Below, piece after piece: positions 32,314-44,772 of a DNA stretch of 64,000 nt. Source of the stretch: Gautieria morchelliformis. Taxonomy: Eukaryota > Basidiomycota > Agaricomycetes > Gomphales > Gomphaceae. A program made the translations under genes and the position numbers. How positions within the stretch are numbered: the first letter of the stretch is position 1; each line of letters starts with the position of its first letter. The stretch covers positions 1 through 64,000 of the forward strand of contig WHVA01000542.1 in the NCBI GenBank assembly GCA_015179125.1. The letters are read 5' to 3'. The notes beneath the pieces were generated by a model. That model was not told the DNA's origin. It worked only from the letters and a program-made list of their open reading frames with translations, and searched no databases.

Positions 32314-33307
32314 TGTTATGATAGATGCAATTATTTTATTCCAAGTCATCTATGTACAAAGAAGCTAATAAAAGAAAAGAAAGAAAAACGACTAAAAAGG
32401 AATAGGAATGACACTTGCGATGGACGTTGACACAGACGACAGATACACGACATCATGAATAGCTATCTTGTCTACAGATTAGATAAGATACAGGGATACC
32501 ACGTGCGGCCGATCAGAGACAGCGCGCCTATCGACTGATGGCATCGGCCATGACGTCGACAGGCGCCAGGCCACAGGCACCGAGGAGGTGCAGGACTTCA
32601 GAATGTCATCCATAATACGTGTACTCAATTAGCTGCCCCACAGAAGAGGCACAGGAACAGCGGCCCCATCACCAAGCCTAGCATTTATGCTAGGCAGGAC
32701 AGATTTAATTTCTATTTTCTATTGGACTCCATGACACGACCAGCTGACTACTATCTTGACACCATGTAGACAGGGGCTTTGTATAATAGGTACAAGACTC
32801 TATTCCAAAGTTTAAACAACCCTGTTACTATCCCCATCACTCCCATGATTTTATGACTATAATTAGTCACCCCTCTAGTTACAAGTATTTTTTAGACCCA
32901 TCGACTCACTATCTCAAACACTAGTAGTTACCACTGATATAGTATAAGTAGCTACTACAAATGTATGAATAAATCATCCAGAATCAACTGTTTCACCCCC
33001 CAAAGTCACTGTAGTCTTGTTTGATAGCTACAGAACTTAGATCTTGATAGTTTACTCCAATTCTTTGTTGAGAGTTCACTATTACTGTTTACTCTAGACT
33101 ACCTCACAAGCAAACCCTTTTGACTTAGTTATTCCTTAGATTGACACCATTTTCCCGTTGACATGGTCACGTGACTTCCATCCATCAGTGCCGGACGCGT
33201 CTCGAGGGGCTTAGTCAGCACACAGGGGAGGGATGAACATAGCGGTCCCAACCGCTAAGCAATAGAATTCATTTGCTAAAGGCATCACTTAATATTTTAA
33301 TCTAAAA
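32314..33307. mobile_element. Unclassified 994-bp insertion, TSD GTGGA
   Basis: GTGGA flanks it at 32309-32313 and 33308-33312, and Helitron H1 coding sequence is continuous once it is removed. It starts TGTTATGATAG but ends AATCTAAAA, without the CA expected for an LTR. It has no ORF and no relative elsewhere in the window. Confidence 0.75.
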
Positions 33308-33452
33308 GTGGAGGTCGCTGAGGATGCTGCTGAGGTGGAGGGAGTGGCTGAGGAGGCTGCGGAGGCGCAGGGAGTGGCTGAAGAGGCTGTGGAGGTGCAG
33401 GAAGTGGTGGAAGAGGCTGTGGAGGTGCAGGGAGTTGCTGAGGAGGCTGAGG
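33308..33452 (-). pseudogene. Helitron H1, proline-rich N-terminal repeat (part)
   Basis: This is the reverse complement of the tandem coding repeat for LPAPPQPPQ-like units seen in H2 at 39775-39950. LTR-D interrupts it at 33453 and it resumes at 33951. Confidence 0.8.
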
Positions 33453-33950
33453 TGTTGGGTGCATTTATGCTCCTGCACCAAAATCAAGCATAATATATTC
33501 AATTTACTGTGTGGTGTTTCAATTTCTTCTCACGTTGTCCTTGTACCATGCATTCATTTCTCTGTTTATTTTCGAAATTTTCCAGTCACTCTCTACCTCT
33601 CCATTCCATTTTGTTAGTTCTATTTTCACAAGCGGCTGCACCCAGCGGAGTCTGAAATGACTTCGACGCGTGGGCTCTTGGGCGCTAAAGAGCCGGGTAG
33701 TAGTACATGCACAGTGAGACAGATTTCCCCCTCTCTCAGTGACAACTAAATTCACTGAGAGAGGCAAGTAAATTAGTCTAGTGTTCTTTCGATTTATTGA
33801 CCTAGAAATCCTCTGTAGTGAATTGATTTCTAGGTAGTGTATAATATATTTATAGTGACAACTAAATTCACTGAGAGAGTGAATTGATTTCTAGTCTATT
33901 CTTTTGAGCAACAAGTCCATACCTACTGCCTATAATTCCTGTCTACTACA
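33453..33950 (+). mobile_element. LTR-D solo LTR (498 bp), TSD TGAGG
   Basis: It starts TGTTGGGTGCATT and ends TGTCTACTACA, with TGAGG at 33448-33452 and 33951-33955. It carries the CTCTCTCAGTGA/TCACTGAGAGAG hairpin at about 33731-33767 and a second partial copy near 33855-33880. Confidence 0.93.
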
Positions 33951-34540
33951 TGAGGAGGTGCAGGGATCCGCTGAGGAGGCTGCAGAAGCGCAGGGAGTAG
34001 CTGAGGCATTGGTCTTATTGCATTGGCCTGAGCCCACAATGCTGCCACTCCTGCAGAACCTACTACAGGAGGATTAGCTGCCTGTCTACCTCTTCCCAAT
34101 TGCTGCAATACAGCAGACTGCTTAGCAGCCTGAGCATGCAACTGTGCCATTCCTGCAGAACTGACCACAGGAAGATTGGGAGGTGGCTGTATAGGCTCCT
34201 GCCTGTATCTTCTCAAGGGCTGTGCTGCTGGGATTGCTGCTAACTGAGCACAAAGGGCTTCCACCTGCTGTCCAGGACTGGGATCAGGAGGACGTGATGG
34301 CCCTGCAGCAGGTTGTTGAAAAGGATCGGCCGCATTGCTTCTAGGAGGAGGGTGAGGGATGGCAAAAGGAGGTGGTGGAGGGGGTGGCTGGTTCTGAGCT
34401 CTGACAGCAGCCACAGCAAGCGCACGTGCTCTCCAATCAGTGGGTGATGTCATATCACCCTCCTGCTCCTCCCTTGCCCTTTCACACCCCTGCTGACGAT
34501 TTCTCTATGGAGTAGATGGATCCCTGAGAAATGCAGGCAT
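33951..34540 (-). pseudogene. Helitron H1, N-terminus with start codon
   Basis: The ATG at 34540-34538 (MPAFLRDPSTP) matches the H2 and H3 starts. A TAG replaces the Glu codon right after STP. Downstream, the MTSPTDWRARALAVAAVRAQ region and Pro/Ala-rich repeats match H2. Confidence 0.85.
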
Positions 34541-35424
34541 AAGCTTAGAGGAACAATAAAGCTACCACAATTCAACTTACATTTGCAAGCAGATGCTGTT
34601 GTTGTTAATTTTTCTTTGGCAAAGTCAAGGGAATTTATTAATTTCTAATTAAAATAAAATAAATAAATGTCAGACAGCTCACACCAGACAACAGAGAAAT
34701 AATATACATACCAAGGAAGGGATGGGGAATTTGTTTGTTAGGCAAAGTCAGGGGAATTTATTAATTGCTATTTAAAATAAAATAAATGTATGTCAGATGG
34801 CTCACACCACACGACAGAGAAATATATATGTACCAAGGAAGAGATGGGGAAATTGTTTGATGAAAATATCCAAGTCTTCTTCGGCTATCCAACTGGAATA
34901 ATTCCAGTAAAAGGTCCTGATCCTGGTCCTGGTCCTGGGGGAGATGTCTTCTTCAGCCACCAGTAGTGCAAGTCAACACTAAGAGAACTGCAATGCAATT
35001 GTGGCTCCCTCTAAGGCAGCCTGGGATGACTACCTGGCTCCTTAGCAGAGAAAAAGCTGCCCCACTGAAGAGGTCAACCCCAATAGTTCAATGCAGCGAT
35101 CTCCCTGGGAAGAGATCTTTTGTCCTCTACTCTATATAGGCTATCTATTATTTCACTCTCACACAATTTATTTTATTCTATCTAGAGCTGGTGGGCAGAG
35201 AGGAGAGGAGGGTGGTGGTGGGTTGAGAGAGTGTGCAGAAGCGGCTGCGCAGCATTCTGCCAGCGCAGCACAGCTTTGAGCGCTGGAACCGGAAGACCGG
35301 CGTAAACTGGTGATAGGTGCCAGGGTCTCGCAGCTGCGCCGCTTGCACACTCCACTGACAAACTAATGACCAATCATTGGTCAGCAGTGCCCACAACCCA
35401 CAGAGCTACTTTCTAATATAGTAA
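34541..35424 (-). mobile_element. Helitron H1 5' flank and terminus
   Basis: It contains two GCAAAGTCA(A/G)GGGAATTTATT repeats (34617 and 34744), a TCCTGGTCCTGG run near 34918-34940 and a GC-rich block (35230-35350) shared with H2 and H3. It begins immediately after the H2 3' end, near 35424. The 5' dinucleotide reads TT here rather than TC. No separate gene is visible. Confidence 0.7.
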
Positions 35425-35435
35425 CAAGGTGGATA

Positions 35436-35555
35436 CCTGCGCTCAGCGCAGGGGTGCAAGTCAAACATCTCGGTAAGGTCAAACACATCAGTAAGTCTAA
35501 CGCATCGGTAAGTCTAACATATCAGTAAGGTCAAGTGCATTGGGGAAAATCAAAG
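35436..35555 (-). other. H2 3'-terminal hairpin and 17-bp subterminal repeats
   Basis: The 7-bp perfect stem with a TGA loop (35436-35452) lies 11 bp before the 3' end, as in Helitrons. About four TAAGTCTAACGCATCGG-like units lie at 35473-35545. Confidence 0.8.
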
Positions 35556-35586
35556 TAATCAATTTGCATCAAGTAGATATCAGAAA

Positions 35587-38500
35587 TCAAGGAGCTCTAA
35601 GTAATACATCTTTATATACAATGTTGGTTGTGTCCAAACCCTCCTCAAGCAAGACCTTCACTTTGTTCCAGCTTGTTCCCCTTGAAACACCAACATACAA
35701 CTGACCATGTCCAAACACTGGATATCTCAGGTCCAGCCCAACCGTACCCAAAGACTGTCCCTGAGACTTGTTGATGGTCATTGCAAATGCCACACGCACT
35801 GGAAACTGTCTCCTCTGCAGCACAAATGGTAATTCTCCCTCTGATGGTGAAATAGTGATCCTGGGGATGAAAGCAGTATTTCCTGCACGTGGACCTGAGA
35901 TGATCCTGACCTCCAACACTCTATTCCTCATCCTCACCAACCGCAACCTTGTCCCATTGCATAGTCCTTGCTTCTTATCCAAATTGCGCAACATCATCAG
36001 AGGCACTCCAGGCTTGACTTCCAAGTGAGCAGGAGGAAGACTGCCCATCTCTATGGAATTCAGATACTCCACAGGATACTGCTCTGCAAAGTCGCTTTCC
36101 TTGACAGAATCTGCACAGTGGAAGACCTGAGCATCACCTGGAAACTGCCTCAACACCATGGAATTGATCTCATTGACCTCAATATTTCTGGGACAGAGGA
36201 TGGCCCGCTCCAAGAAATAATTGTCCTGGGCAGGGATTGCATTGCCAATGCCAGGGTATATTTCCTGGATCAGCTCTGCAATTCCAGGGCCACAAACCAT
36301 GTGTTGAGGGAGTGAGAATGTATGATCTAGTGGGAGATCCTTTCCCTGACCCACATTCTGCAGCCATTCTGCAAACCTGGCTCTGTCAGGGTCATTTCTC
36401 ACCCGCATATTCTCTGTCAGATGGAGGACCTTGATCTTTGGCCACAGATATGACTTCTGAAGGGTAGCTCCCACGATATCCTCCTTGGAGCCTTTGGGGA
36501 CAATTGGGAGAGTCTGCTGAAAGTCACCTCCAAAGGCAACCGTGATGCCACCAAAGGGTCTGTCAGGCTGGTCAAGGAAATCCCTCAGTGTCCTGTCAAT
36601 GGCCTCTATGGCATGGCGATGCTGCATTGAAGCCTCATCCCAAATGATGAGCCTGGCCAGGCTCAGCATATCAGCCTGGTCAGAGTTCTTTTTGATGGAG
36701 GAGAGAGAGCCCTCATGGACAGGAATTGGAATTCCAAGCATTCTGTGAGAGGTTGTACCATTAGTGAGGATAAGTGCAGCCATTGCAGATGAGGCCACAT
36801 CAAGCACAATGAGATTCTCCCCTCTACAGGAGTGGATTAGGGTGTTCCATGTGAATGATTTCCCAGCGCCCCCTGAGCCAGTGACGAAAAACATTTGTCC
36901 GTTGGGTTTCTCCTGAGCATCTATGTCCAGTGCCGACCGTAATATCTGATCATGTGCAGACCTTTGCCCCTCATTCAGCTTGGGAACCTCCTCATCAGCC
37001 TTCTGCCTCTCTTGAACAGGGTCATAGTCCCTCTGCTCAGCTATGAACCTGTTTCCAATCAGGACCCCCACTTGCCTACCACCCGAGGCATATCTTTAAA
37101 GCTGCTCAAGGACATTCCATTACGCTGAAGGAGTTTATCCAAGAGAAAGAGGCCAAAATCATAGACCTGATCATCCCATGGCTCCTGGATATTGTGTATG
37201 ATTTGGAGCCGATGTCTGAGATCATCACATATGTGCTCCTTGAAGGCATCCCATAGTCTGTCAGGTTGTGAGGGAATGCAATGACCAAGGATGGTGGCAA
37301 AGAGATGTCTGAGCTGAGCACCTGTTTTCATGCCACTGGCTTCCCGGAGACACAACCTCCACTCCTGATCATCCTCCAGAACTCCCCTGGCAAGACAGGC
37401 CTCCTTGTAAGTAGCACATTGTATGCCATCCACTGGCCTAAGCTCCTCAAAGGATCTGGCCCCCTTGACCACCGTGAGGAGAGTGCGCAAATAAAATCTC
37501 TCTCCTGATTTTGGGCTTGCAAAGTGAAGGCGTCCAATGCTATATCCCCTTTGACATGGTGTCCATACCCTTTCCTCTTTTTGCCAGGTAAAATGCTCAG
37601 GAAAATCCACATAGAGCACATCGCGTGCATGAGGGTAGGCAGCATTGGCCTCAAAGTAAGCCATGAGCGCTGTCTTTGACCCCTCGACCCTGTTCATGAT
37701 GGTGAGTGGATCAGCATCAGGATTGAAAATCACTGATTGCTGGTCTTTTTCATGGACTGGCAGTGCCATGACTGCAGGCACCTGGGTGTGGATTTCCCGC
37801 TCCAGCAACCTCCAACAGGCCTCATGAGCACTGACATAGCGAGCGTCCAGGTACTGCTTAATTTCATGCTGGGTGCGACCAAACTCCATGGTGGTCCGAT
37901 CATGGCCCTTGTAGAGATACTTGTGGATATACTTGATACACCTCACATTGATGGTGAGTTCAGGGTTGATGTGACACCAGAATTTGAGCAAGAGCAGGGC
38001 AGAGTATGGCACAACCCATCTGTTGTCCAGCATGTCACCTCTGACATTGTGCAGCCTTCCATCATTGCGACGACGATATTTTGGATATCCATCCTCATTC
38101 AGACTGGTTTCCTCACAGAATGGCTTTGGGAAGTTTTTCTTGCACTTGCCATTTTCCATGCAGGGTGCGTTTCGATTCATTTCTCCACAGGGACCATGTG
38201 TCATCAGCTCACAGACCAACCGGTAGAGGACCGGATGAGTCTCTGGATCAGGGAACTCTGCCGAAATCATTGAATCCACCTCATGTGGATGTCTGATCTT
38301 GGAATCTCTTTCAAACCAGATAGGAATATGCATGTGTGGGAGTCCCCTTTTCTGGAATTCAATGGTGTGGACGCGAGCGACGGTTTCCCCAAAAATCTTT
38401 TCCTTGACGATCAAGTCAATGAGGTATTTCTTTTTCAGCTGGAACACCCGCGACACCAGGTCAGGCCTGTCCTGAGGAGATTGTCCAGGTAACCATCCAT

Positions 38501-40550
38501 CCAATATCTCCTGCCAGTTGGGATTGGCAGTCATGGTAATAAAGAGATCGGCCACACCATACTTCCTTGAAATGGCCTGAGAGTTCTGCAGGTTTTCCTG
38601 CATGTCCCGTGTCCCCCCCTGAAACGTGGCAGGCAGAATGGATCTTGTGCCCAAGTTGTTTGGATCTCTGTCATTGTCATTGCGATGAAAGGCATCCATC
38701 ATCTGGTTATACATCTCAGCACGGAGAGTGTGTTGATTTCTCCTGATCCACCACAGCCTGCTATGCTCTGCAGCGGCCCAAGAGTCTACAATGTACTGCT
38801 GGAATAATTTGCCAGCACGCAGGAGTGTTGTAGGTTCTTCTGTTCTCTGGAAGAGACGATAGGAATGGAACTGAATTTGGGTGACACGCCCAGGTCGCTC
38901 ACGCCGGCCTGGTAATTGGCGATAGCGAATACCAGGTTGCCACCCCAACTCTCCCCTGGGAAAGAGCAAGACATAGTGAAGAGAGGCATAGTTTGGATTC
39001 ATATCGGATACCCTTCGGAAGCGTCCACCCTTGAGCTGGACAATAACATCCCTAGGTTCAGGGTTGATGCCATCTCCAGGAAGAACCACCGCAATCTCAT
39101 CCGCAGTAGGGATATTATACCTCCTAGGATCGGTGTGTTCCCTGTATGTGAGCCTAGCCCGGATCTCACCATTCTGTCCCTGAGCTCTGAGCCTCTCAGC
39201 CGCTTGTCTATATATGGGAACATGAGGATTGCATAGGAGGAGCATTTCCTGCAAGTCTCCCATGACAGTTGGAGACAGACCTGGGTTACGCGCATTCCTC
39301 TGTGCCAAAGCCAATGCTGGATCATATATATAAAGTTGGGCATACTGTATCTGCCTCCCAGGGTTAGGGATGAGAGAGCCATGAATATGATACAGTTCGC
39401 CCTGTAGCTTGAGGACATATGGACCATGACCCTCCCGAAGCAAATTGAGGTCAAAGTTGGCACCCAAGGAAGTGAATGCAAACGCCGCATTATACTGCCT
39501 GATGTTCTGGCGAAACTGTTTGGCCTCAGGGTCCTGGCCCTCTAAGAGCCATCTCAATGGCTGAGGGAGCACTGGCAGCTCTGGAAGCTGCACCTTTCCT
39601 TCTAAACAGCAATCACCAAATCTGGGCCGCCGATTTGAGGATCTCAGCAGGTGTTCTGCCATCCAGTGTAATGCTCCACAGTCAGGGCAGGGAACAACCA
39701 TGGGACCCAGATCATGACGCAGCACATCTGCCTCCATTATTCTAGAGCGACCGAGTGGAATAAAAGGAGGAAGTCGCTGAGGACGCTGCCGAGGTACAGG
39801 GAGTGGCTGAGGAGGCTGAGGAGGTGCAGGGAGTGGCAGAAGAGGCTGTGGAGGTGCAGGGAGTGGCTGAGGAGGCTGAGGAGGTGCAGGGAGTCGCTGA
39901 AGAGGCTGAGGAGGTGCAGGGAGTCGCTGAAAAGGCCGCAGAAGCGCAGGGAGTAGCCGAGGCATTGGTCTTATTGCATTCGCCTGAGCCTGCAATGCTG
40001 CCACTCCTGCAGAACCTACTACAGGAGGATTAGCTGCCTGTCCACCTCTTCCCAATTGCTGCAATATAGCAGACTGCTCAGCAGCCTGAGCACGCAACTG
40101 TGCAATTCCTGCAGAACCAACCACAGGAAGATTGGGAGGTGGCTCTATAGGCTCCTGCCTGTATCTTCTCAAGGGCTGTGCTGGTGGGATTGCTGCTAAC
40201 TGAGCACGAAGGGCTGCCACCTGCTGTCCAGGACTGGGATTGGGAGGACGTGACGGCCCTGCAGGCATAAGAGGATGTGGTGGCCCCGCAAGGATAGGAG
40301 GACGTGATGGCCCTGCAGCAGGTTGATGAAAAGGATCAGCCGCATTGCTTCTAGGAGGAGGGTGAGGGATGGCAAAAGGAGGTGGTGGAGGGGGTGGCTG
40401 GTTCCGAGCTCTGGCAGCAGCCACAGCAAGCGCACGTGCTCTCCAATCAGTAGGCGACGTCATATGACCCTCCTGCTCCTCCCTCGCCCTTTCACGCTCC
40501 TGCTGACGATTTCTCTCTGGAGTAGATGGATCCCTGAGAAATGCAGCCAT
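35587..40550 (-). pseudogene. Helitron H2 Rep-helicase, one frameshift
   Basis: The protein starts MAAFLRDPSTPERNRQQ at 40550. The order is a Pro/Ala/Arg-rich N-terminus with LPAPPQP repeats (40520-39760), zinc-finger-like CPDCGALHW, the Rep endonuclease with HUH motif RGLPHMHI (about 38345-38322) and tyrosine motif KYIHKYLYKGHDR (about 37944-37906), then a PIF1-type helicase. The helicase has GSGGAGKSFTWN, IIWDEAS, GGDFQQTLP, TINKSQGQSL and LYVGVSRGTS. Rep nicks and joins the element ends; the helicase unwinds. A 1-nt deletion near 37062 (VVGKW/VLIGNRF) splits it into 1163- and 494-codon frames. H3 and H1 keep the frame there, and no other break was seen. Confidence 0.93.
39775..39950 (-). 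repeat. Coding minisatellite for LPAPPQP-type repeats
   Basis: Tandem 24-33 bp units (GGAGGTGCAGGGAGTGGC and variants on the plus strand) encode alternating LPAPPQP and RLPAPPQ blocks. Copy number differs between H1, H2 and H3. Confidence 0.85.
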
Positions 40551-41449
40551 AAGCTTAGAGGAACAATCAAGCTACCCCACTTCAACTTACATTTGCAAGC
40601 AGATGCTGTTGTTGTTAATTTTTCTTGGGCAAAGTCAGGGGAATGTATAAATTTCTAATTAAATAAATGTCAGACAGCTCACACCAGACCACAGAGAAAT
40701 ACATACATACCAAGGAAGGGACGGGGAGTTTGTTTGTTAGGCAAAGTCAAGGGAATTTATTAATTTCTATTTAAACAAATACAAAAAATGTCAGATGGCT
40801 CACACCAGACCACAGAGAAATATATGTACCAAGGAAGGGATGGGGAACTTTTTTGATGAAAATATCCAAGTCTTCTTCAGCTATCCAACTGGAATAATTC
40901 CAGTCAAAGGTCCTGGTCCTGGGGAGATGTCTTCTTCAGCCACCAGTAGTGCAAGTCAACACTAAGAGAACTGCAATGCAATTGTGGCTCCCTCTAAGGC
41001 AGCCTGGGATGACTACCTGGCTCCTTAGCAGAGAAAAAGCTGCCCCACTGAAGAGGTCAACCCCAATAGGTCACTGCAGAGACCTCCCTGGGAAGAGATC
41101 TTTTGTGTTCTACACTATATAGGCTATCTATTGTTTCACTCTCACACAATTTTATTCTATCTAGTGGGCAGAGAGGAGAGGAGGGTGGTGGTGGAGTGCG
41201 CAAAGCGGCTGGCTGTGCAGCGTTCTGCCAGTGCAGTGCTGCTTTGAGCGCCTGAGCCAGCAGACTGGCATAAACCGCTTGCGGCTGCGCCGCTCACACG
41301 CTCCAGAACGCTGTGCAGCGCTGGAGCCGGAAGACCGGCGTAAACCGCGGGTAGGCTCGCGGCTGCGCCGCTCGCACTCCGCTGACAAACTGCTGACCAA
41401 GCATTGGTCAGCAGCGCCCACAACCCACTGCCCCCGTTTCACTCTTAGA
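40551..41449 (-). mobile_element. Helitron H2 5' flank
   Basis: This non-coding leader runs from the 5' terminus to the start codon. It contains GCAAAGTCA repeats (40630, 40744), a CCAACTGGAATAATTCCAG palindrome-like stretch (about 40887) and a GC-rich block with GCGGCGCAGCC-like units (41210-41390). It is conserved with H3 at 57134-57991. Confidence 0.75.
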
Positions 41450-41463
41450 CTAGGTGGGTACCC

Positions 41464-41610
41464 GCGCTTCGCGCAGGGGTGCAAGTCAAACGCCTCGGTA
41501 AGGTCAAACGCATCAGTAAGTCTAATGCATCGGTAAGTCTAATGCATCGGTAAGTCTAATGCATCGGTAAGTCTAACATATCAGTAAGGTCAAGTGCATT
41601 GGGGAAAATC
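41464..41610 (-). other. H3 3'-terminal hairpin, CTAG end and 17-bp repeats
   Basis: The GCGC-GAA-GCGC hairpin (41474-41464) is followed by GGGTACCCACCTAG, the canonical CTRR-type end, with T as the next base. Six TAAGTCTAATGCATCGG-like units lie at 41486-41600, against about four in H2. Confidence 0.85.
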
Positions 41611-41645
41611 AAAGTAATCAATTTGCATCAAGTAGATATCAGAAA

Positions 41646-44600
41646 TCAAGGAGCTCTAAGTAATACATCTTTATATACAATGTTGGTTGTGTTCAAACCC
41701 TCCTCAAGCAATACCTTCACTTTGTTCCAGCTTGTTCCCCTTGAAACACCAACATACAACTGACCATGTCCAAACACTGGATATCTCAGGTCCAGCCCAA
41801 CCGTACCCAAAGACTGTCCCTGAGACTTGTTGATGGTCATTGCAAATGCCACACGCAATGGAAACTGTCTCCTCTGCAGCACAAATGGTAATTCTCCCTC
41901 TGATGGTGAAATGGTGATCCTGGGGATGAAAGCAGTATTTCCTGCACGTGGACCTGAGATGATCCTGACCTCCAACACTCTATTCCTCATCCTCACCAAC
42001 CGCAACCTTGTCCCATTGCATAGTCCTTGCTTCTTATCCAAATTGCGCAACATCATCAGAGGCACTCCAGGCTTGACTTCCAAGTGAGCAGGAGGAAGAC
42101 TGCCCATCTCTATGGAATTCAGATACTCAACAGGATACTGCTCTGCAAAGTCGCTTTCCTTGACAGAATCTGCACAGTGGAAGACCTGAGCATCACCTGG
42201 AAACTGCCTCAACACCATGGAATTGATCTCATTGACCTCAATATTTCTGGGACAGAGGATGGCCCGCTCCAAGAAATAATTGTCCTGGGCAGGGATTGCA
42301 TTGCCAATGCCAGGGTATATTTCCTGGATCAGCTCTGCAATTCCAGGGCCACAAACCATGTGTTGAGGGAGTGAGAAGGTATGATCTAGTGGGAGATCCT
42401 TTCCCTGACCCACATTCTGCAGCCATTCTGCAAACCTGGCTCTGTCAGGGTCATTTCTCACCCGCATGTTCTCTGTCAGATGGAGGACCTTGATCTTTGG
42501 CCACAGATATGACTTCTGAAGGGTAGCTCCCACGATATCCTCCTTGGAGCCTTTGGGGACAATTGGGAGAGTCTGCTGAAAGTCACCTCCAAAGGCAACC
42601 GTGATGCCACCAAAGGGTCTGTCAGGCTGGTCAAGGAAATCCCTCAGTGTCCTGTCAATGGCCTCTACGGCATGGCGATGCTGCATTGCAGCCTCATCCC
42701 AAATGATGAGCCTGGCCAGTCTCAGCATATCAGCCTGGTCAGAGTTCTTTTTGATGGAGGAGAGAGAGCCCTCATGGACAGGAATTGGAATTCCAAGCAT
42801 GCTGTGAGAGGTTGTCCCATTAGTGAGGATAAGTGCAGCCATTGCAGATGAGGCTACAGCAAGCACAATGAGACTCTCCGCTCTACAGGAGTGGATTAGG
42901 GTGTTCCATGTGAATGATTTCCCAGCGCCCCCTGAGCCAGCGACGAAAAACATTTGTCCATTAGGTTTCCCCTGAGCATCTATGTCCAGTGCCGACCGTA
43001 ATATCTGATCATGCGCAGACCTTTGCCCCTCATTCAGCTTGGGAACCTCCTCATCAGCCATCTGCCTCTCTTGAACAGGGTCATAGTCCCTCTGCTCAGC
43101 TATGAACCTGTTTCCAATCAGGACCTCCCACTCGCCTACCACCCGAGGCATATCTTTAAAGCTGCTCAAGGACATTCCATTACGCTGAAGGAGTTTATCC
43201 AAGAGAAAGAGGCCAAAATCATAGACCTGATCATCCCGTGGCTCCTGGATATTGTGTCTGATTTGGAGCCAATGTCTGAGATCATCACATATGTGCTCCT
43301 TGAAGGCGTCCCATAGTCTGTCAGGTTGTGAGGGAATGCAATGACCAAGGATGGTGGCAAAGAGATGTCTGAGCTGAGCACCTGTTTTCATGCCACTGGC
43401 TTCCTGGAGACACAACCTCCACTCCTGATCATCCTCCAGAACTCCCCTGGCAAGACAGGCCTCCTTGTAAGTAGCACATTGTATGCCATCCACTGGCCTA
43501 AGCTCCTCAAAGGATCTGGCCCCCTTGATCACCGTGAGGAGAGTGCGCAAATAAAATCTCTCTCCTGATTTTGGGCTTGCAAAGTGAAGGCGTCCAATGC
43601 TATATCCCCTTTGACGTGGTGTCCATACCCTTTCCTCTTTTTTCCAGGTAAAATGCTCAGGAAAATCCACATAGAGCACATCGCGCGCATGAGGGTAGGC
43701 AGCATTGGCCTCAAAGTAGGCCATGAGCGCTGTCTTTGACCCCTCGACCCTGTTCATGATGGTGAGCGGATCAGCATCAGGATTGAAAACGACTGATTGC
43801 TGGTCTTTTTCATGGACTGGCAGTGCCATGACTGCAGGCACCTGGGTGTGGATTTCCCGCTCCAGCAACCTCCAACAGGCCTCATGAGCACTGACATAGC
43901 GAGCGTCCAGGTACTTCTTTATCTCATCATGGTTGACACCAAACTCCATCGTGGTCCGATCGTGGCCCTTGTATAGATACTTGTGGATATACTTGACGCA
44001 CCTCACACTGAAGGTGAATTCAAGGTTGATGTGACACCGGAGTTTGAGCAAGAGCAGAGGAGAGTATGGCACAACCCATCTGTTGTCCAGCATGTCACCT
44101 CTGACATTGTGCAGCCTTCCATCATTGTGACGACGATATTTTTGATATCCATCTACATTCACAACGGTCTCCTCACAGAATGGCTTTGGGAAGCCTTTCT
44201 TGCACTTGCCATTTTCCATGCAGTGTGCATTTGGATTCATTTGTCCACAGGGACCATGTGTCATCAGCTCACAGACCAACTGGTAGAGGACAGGATGTGT
44301 CTCTGGATCAGGGAACTCTGCTGAAATCATAGAATCCACCTCATGTGGATGTTTGACCTTGGACTCCCTATCGAACCAGGTAAGCAGGTGCATGTGTGGG
44401 AGCCCCCTCTTCTGGAATTCAATAGTGTGAACGCGAGCGACAGTTTCTCCAAAGATCTTGTCCTTGACGATCAAGTCAATGAGGTATTTCTTTTTGAGGT
44501 GAAACACCCGCGACACCAGGTCAGGCCTGTCCTGAGCAGTTTGTCCAGGGAGCAACTCAGCCACTATCTCATCCCACTTTGGATTGGCAGTCATGGTAAT

Positions 44601-44765
44601 AAATAAATCAGGGGGACCCTTCTTTGTTGTAATGGCCAGGGAGTTCTGGCAGTTTTGATTCATGTCCCGTGTACTTCCTTGAAATGTCGCAGGCAGAATG
44701 ACTTTTATGCCCAAGCTGTTTGCATCTCCAATGTCATTGTCCAAGCCTCCATATGAATCTACCAT
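41646..44765 (-). pseudogene. Helitron H3 Rep-helicase, C-terminal 1039 codons (open)
   Basis: An uninterrupted frame runs from MVDSYGGLDNDIGDANS, just inside the break, to the natural stop. It contains HUH motif RGLPHMHLLTWF, tyrosine motif KYIHKYLYKGHDRTT, Walker A GSGGAGKSFTWN, IIWDEAAMQHR, GGDFQQTLP, TINKSQGQSL and LYVGVSRGTS. It is about 97-99% alike to H2 by eye in the helicase. It lacks the N-terminal third, which is inverted at 44892-46763, so the initial Met is not the original start. Confidence 0.92.
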
Positions 44766-44772
44766 CTGGGTA

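Larger units (their letters stand above)
35425..41449 (-). mobile_element. Helitron H2, complete (about 6.0 kb)
   Basis: The 5' end is TCTAAGAGTGAAACGG at 41449, right after the 3' CTAG of H3. The 3' end at 35425 has the hairpin CCTGCGCTGAGCGCAGG (35452-35436) followed by GTATCCACCTTG. It encodes one Rep-helicase protein with a single frameshift. Helitrons move by rolling-circle replication without TSDs. H2 is the only structurally complete Helitron here. Confidence 0.9.
41450..44772 (-). mobile_element. Helitron H3, 3' segment
   Basis: It runs from the break point in the Rep region at 44772 to the 3' end CTAG at 41453-41450. The upstream two-thirds of the element lies at 44773-46763 and 57134-57991 in the opposite orientation. 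The next Helitron (H2) begins at the adjacent base. Confidence 0.9.

Noticed and set aside
33302..33502. Open frames across the Helitron proline repeat and LTR-D on both strands
   Set aside because: Shadows of the repeat encoding LPAPPQP units; the real coding strand is minus and belongs to H1.
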